A stretch of 17,546 bases of DNA from UBA5941 sp021824385 (GTDB taxonomy: Bacteria > Patescibacteriota > Microgenomatia > UBA8517), in contig DAIEQM010000055.1 in NCBI GenBank assembly GCA_027347685.1, positions 1 through 17,546 of the forward strand. Direction: 5' to 3'. Below the pieces are notes generated by a model. The model was not told the DNA's origin. It did not search any database and was given only the letters and a program-made list of their open reading frames with translations. Each line of letters starts with the position of its first letter. Position 1 is the stretch's first letter. Below, in pieces: positions 15,411-17,546 of this stretch. The position numbers and the translations under genes were made by a program.

Positions 15411-16859
15411 ATGAAATTTGACAATATTCTCGCTGAAATTGCATATACCCACAAGTCAGAAAGACAATCACTTTTTGGCGGGTTTTATTTTGAACTTCTC
15501 AAAAATAAACGAGATTCCATTACAAAAGTAGTTGAAATTGGTATCGGAAATGGGTCAGGACTTTTTGTTTGGCGGGACTTCTTTCCAAACGCAAAAATAT
15601 ATGGCGTTGATAATCGAGGACGACTGCTCATGCGCCGAACGCGCATTGAATCAATTCACGCCGATCAGTCTGAACAAAGAGATCTGATAAAAATAATAGA
15701 AAAAACGGGAACCGATATTGACTTGTTTATTGATGACGGCTCGCACAATCCTCACGATCAACTGCTTACCTTCATGACCATCATGCCTCTTCTGAAGCAA
15801 GAGGCCATCTATGTGATTGAAGGCGTTCAAGATCAAACAATGGTGCAGAATTTCAATGGATACGACTTTGAAGCAATCGACTTTGAAAGTGCAGATACAG
15901 GCTACTCGACTCGACTTTTTGTCATTAAAAAGAAAAAAAAGAGCGAAAAAGTATCGATTATTATTTCCGCAAGAGGTGAAACGAAAGAAACAACACCAGG
16001 TGTTACTTATTTACAACGTACGGTTCAAGATGTATATGAAAATGCAACTGGCAACTTTGAAGTAATTGTCGGATTTAACGGGCCTCCATATCAAGAATTC
16101 CCTGACTACCCCAATTTCAAAGTCATAAAACTCCCTGAGTCGATTGGCCTCAAAATGATGATTAATGTACTTGCTGCAACTGCAACAGGAAAGTACATCT
16201 ATAAAACAGATGCTCATTGTAAATTTGGCTATGGCTTCAACGAAATTTTACAAGAAGACATGCAGGACAACTGGCTCGTGACTCCCCGATTTTATGTGCT
16301 TAATCCCGCAACATGGGAGTGGCAAGACGAGCGGCATTACGACTATTTTTACTTGTGCTGCCCATTTACCGATCCGCGAGGTTTTCGTTTTAAAGCTGGT
16401 GGACATTGGCCACAGCGTACTGCAGAGCGGGAACACAATCCACAGTTCGACATCGATGAAACTCCACAATTTCATGGCTCAGGTTGGCTTGTCGAGCGAA
16501 ATTTTTTCTTAAATAAAATTGGCGGATTCCCCAACCAAGATCCAACAGGACATGCACAAGAGCCACCAAATATAGGACTCAAGTATTGGCTTGGCCCATG
16601 GGAAGGAAAAGTTATGGTTAATAAGAAAACATGGTATGCTCATGTTCATCAGGACAATTCGGTAAAGGATTTTAAATATACCAGGGAGGAAGAACGCTAC
16701 GCATATGATTTTTGGGCACGATATTGGATGGCAGACAAATGGGAAGAACGCGTTCATACTATTGATTGGTTTATAGATCGATTCATGCCTATGCCGACCT
16801 GGCCTGAAAACTGGAAAGAATTATTGGAAGCATGGCAAAAAGAAAATAAAAATAAATAA
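15411..16859 (+). CDS. Bifunctional methyltransferase-glycosyltransferase fusion
   Basis: 482 residues in two domains. Residues 1-172 are a MycE-like methyltransferase: VVEIGIGNGSG, LFVWRDFFPNAKIYGVD, DQS, LFIDDGSH (Asp108, Asp109, His112) and YVIEGVQ. A Lys-rich junction (173-177) leads to a GT-A glycosyltransferase: VSIIISARGE, KTDAHCKF (Asp267, His269), HAQEPPNIGLKYW (Glu384), TWYAHVH (His411, His413) and the WPENWKE tail. Both halves are clear paralogues of the two separate genes just upstream in the same order, so the fusion probably arose by duplication of the pair and loss of the stop between them. The second acidic residue of the IED metal motif is Gly138 here, so the methyltransferase half may be impaired. 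Such a fusion could methylate and extend the same growing glycan. It lies 2 nt after the first glycosyltransferase, with no visible Shine-Dalgarno. Confidence 0.83.
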   Translation: MKFDNILAEIAYTHKSERQSLFGGFYFELLKNKRDSITKVVEIGIGNGSGLFVWRDFFPNAKIYGVDNRGRLLMRRTRIESIHADQSEQRDLIKIIEKTGTDIDLFIDDGSHNPHDQLLTFMTIMPLLKQEAIYVIEGVQDQTMVQNFNGYDFEAIDFESADTGYSTRLFVIKKKKKSEKVSIIISARGETKETTPGVTYLQRTVQDVYENATGNFEVIVGFNGPPYQEFPDYPNFKVIKLPESIGLKMMINVLAATATGKYIYKTDAHCKFGYGFNEILQEDMQDNWLVTPRFYVLNPATWEWQDERHYDYFYLCCPFTDPRGFRFKAGGHWPQRTAEREHNPQFDIDETPQFHGSGWLVERNFFLNKIGGFPNQDPTGHAQEPPNIGLKYWLGPWEGKVMVNKKTWYAHVHQDNSVKDFKYTREEERYAYDFWARYWMADKWEERVHTIDWFIDRFMPMPTWPENWKELLEAWQKENKNK

Positions 16860-16860
16860 T

Positions 16861-17385
16861 ATGGCGTATCGAATGACATTATCAGGAAACTATGGCACAC
16901 ATTTGGCTCCCCTTATCCAAGCGGTGAACAAGACACAGGGTGATATTTTAGAGGTAGGCATTGGGATATTTAGTACACCATATTTGCACTACCAGTCTCT
17001 CCTTTCCAAAAGACACTTGACCTCAATTGATAATGAAGACGGCTGGGTCAACAGATTTAAGTCGTCTCACGTAAGTGGGCATTTGTATGAAGGTCCATAC
17101 CACCACCTGATCAGTGTAAAAAACTGGGACGATGCAGATATTGAAAAACCATGGGACGTAGCACTACTCGATCATTCTCCTTCGGCCCGGAGAATTGTTG
17201 AAGCCAAAAGACTCGCACACTTAGCGAAATATATTATTATTCATGATTCAAACCCACGAAAAGACCGCGAATATCACTATTCTGAAATATATCCCCTGTT
17301 TAAATATAAGACAGATTGGACTGGAGACGCAAATCCGGCAACAGTCTTAAGTAATTTAGTTGATTTAACAGACTTCTGGAAATGA
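16861..17385 (+). CDS. Methyltransferase-like protein (Rossmann fold), unassigned
   Basis: 174 residues. GDILEVGIGIFSTPYLH (27-43) looks like SAM-binding motif I, LTSIDNED like the acidic loop that holds the ribose of SAM, and WDVALLDHSPSARRI followed by YIIIHDS like later strands of a class I methyltransferase. I do not recognise a specific subfamily. It starts 1 nt after the fused gene and its stop overlaps the next start by 4 bp, so it belongs to the same decoration operon. The target is probably a sugar or glycan, but that rests on context only. Confidence 0.65.
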   Translation: MAYRMTLSGNYGTHLAPLIQAVNKTQGDILEVGIGIFSTPYLHYQSLLSKRHLTSIDNEDGWVNRFKSSHVSGHLYEGPYHHLISVKNWDDADIEKPWDVALLDHSPSARRIVEAKRLAHLAKYIIIHDSNPRKDREYHYSEIYPLFKYKTDWTGDANPATVLSNLVDLTDFWK

Positions 17386-17546
17386 TAAATACCTACGACT
17401 ATATTATTGAGAAATATCATCTTTCCCCCGGCATACAATATTTTGTTGAGATTCCCAATATGGGAAGAAATGATTTAGCAAAGCTTTTTTCAGAGCTTGA
17501 GTTTACAAAAGGGGTAGAAATTGGCGTAGACCGAGGGGAATATTCA
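17382..17546 (+). CDS. Start of another class I methyltransferase-like gene, cut by window end
   Basis: The ATG overlaps the previous stop as ATGA. 55 codons are visible with no stop. The N-terminal part (MINTYDYIIEKYHL, then IPNMGRNDLAKLF) leads to FTKGVEIGVDRGEYS at the window edge, which is a typical SAM-binding motif I. The tight overlap makes it a real gene rather than a chance frame. The rest lies outside the window. Confidence 0.65.
   Translation, partial: MINTYDYIIEKYHLSPGIQYFVEIPNMGRNDLAKLFSELEFTKGVEIGVDRGEYS

Noticed and set aside
1..17546. Alternative genetic code with TGA as Gly (Gracilibacteria/SR1)
   Set aside because: TGA ends several well-defined genes at their expected lengths (stops at 5814, 11966, 13075 and 17385, and 7970 on the minus strand).

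Overview
The window looks like a piece of a Candidate Phyla Radiation (Patescibacteria) chromosome. This is an inference from content, not a marker-gene assignment. The evidence is a very long Thr/Gly/Ser-rich surface protein with the cassette types common in that group (an LGIGT...P...LHV module, a Cys-containing ICVSTGNCAG motif and a C-terminal FDWFILD tail), small membrane proteins of a similar style, tightly packed genes with ATGA overlaps, few Shine-Dalgarno sites and moderate AT-richness. TGA is a normal stop at several genes, so the recoded Gracilibacteria/SR1 genetic code is not in use. No tRNA, rRNA, CRISPR array or insertion-sequence ends were seen.

Layout. (1) 1-4386: the 3' part of a giant modular surface/fibre protein that enters from outside the window. 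(2) 4603-6446: two translationally coupled membrane proteins. The first joins a Y1/HUH transposase (RAYT-like) domain to a transmembrane helix and an SH3-like domain; the second has three predicted membrane segments and a small C-terminal domain. (3) 6537-13746: a nucleotide-sugar block in three transcription units. They are SIS isomerase (gmhA-like) plus transaldolase on +; GHMP kinase (hddA-like) plus HAD phosphatase (gmhB-like) on -; and a UDP-glucose-dehydrogenase-like protein, a Gfo/Idh/MocA oxidoreductase, an NAD-dependent epimerase and a nucleotidyltransferase (hddC-like) on +. (4) 13794-17546: a sugar-decoration block of a MycE-type methyltransferase, a GT-A glycosyltransferase, a fused methyltransferase-glycosyltransferase that is a paralogue of the preceding pair, and two more methyltransferase-like genes, the last cut by the window end.

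How they work together (inference). Transaldolase could supply sedoheptulose 7-phosphate, GmhA would convert it to D-glycero-D-manno-heptose 7-phosphate, HddA would phosphorylate C1, GmhB would remove the C7 phosphate and HddC would activate the sugar as an NDP-(probably GDP-)heptose. The three redox/epimerase genes would then tailor that sugar, and the downstream glycosyltransferases and methyltransferases would transfer and methylate it on a cell-surface glycan or glycoprotein. The most unusual points are the dehydrogenase whose catalytic Cys position is His, the membrane-anchored transposase-like fusion, the fused and unfused methyltransferase/glycosyltransferase paralogues lying side by side, and a repeated promoter geometry that predicts leaderless mRNAs.
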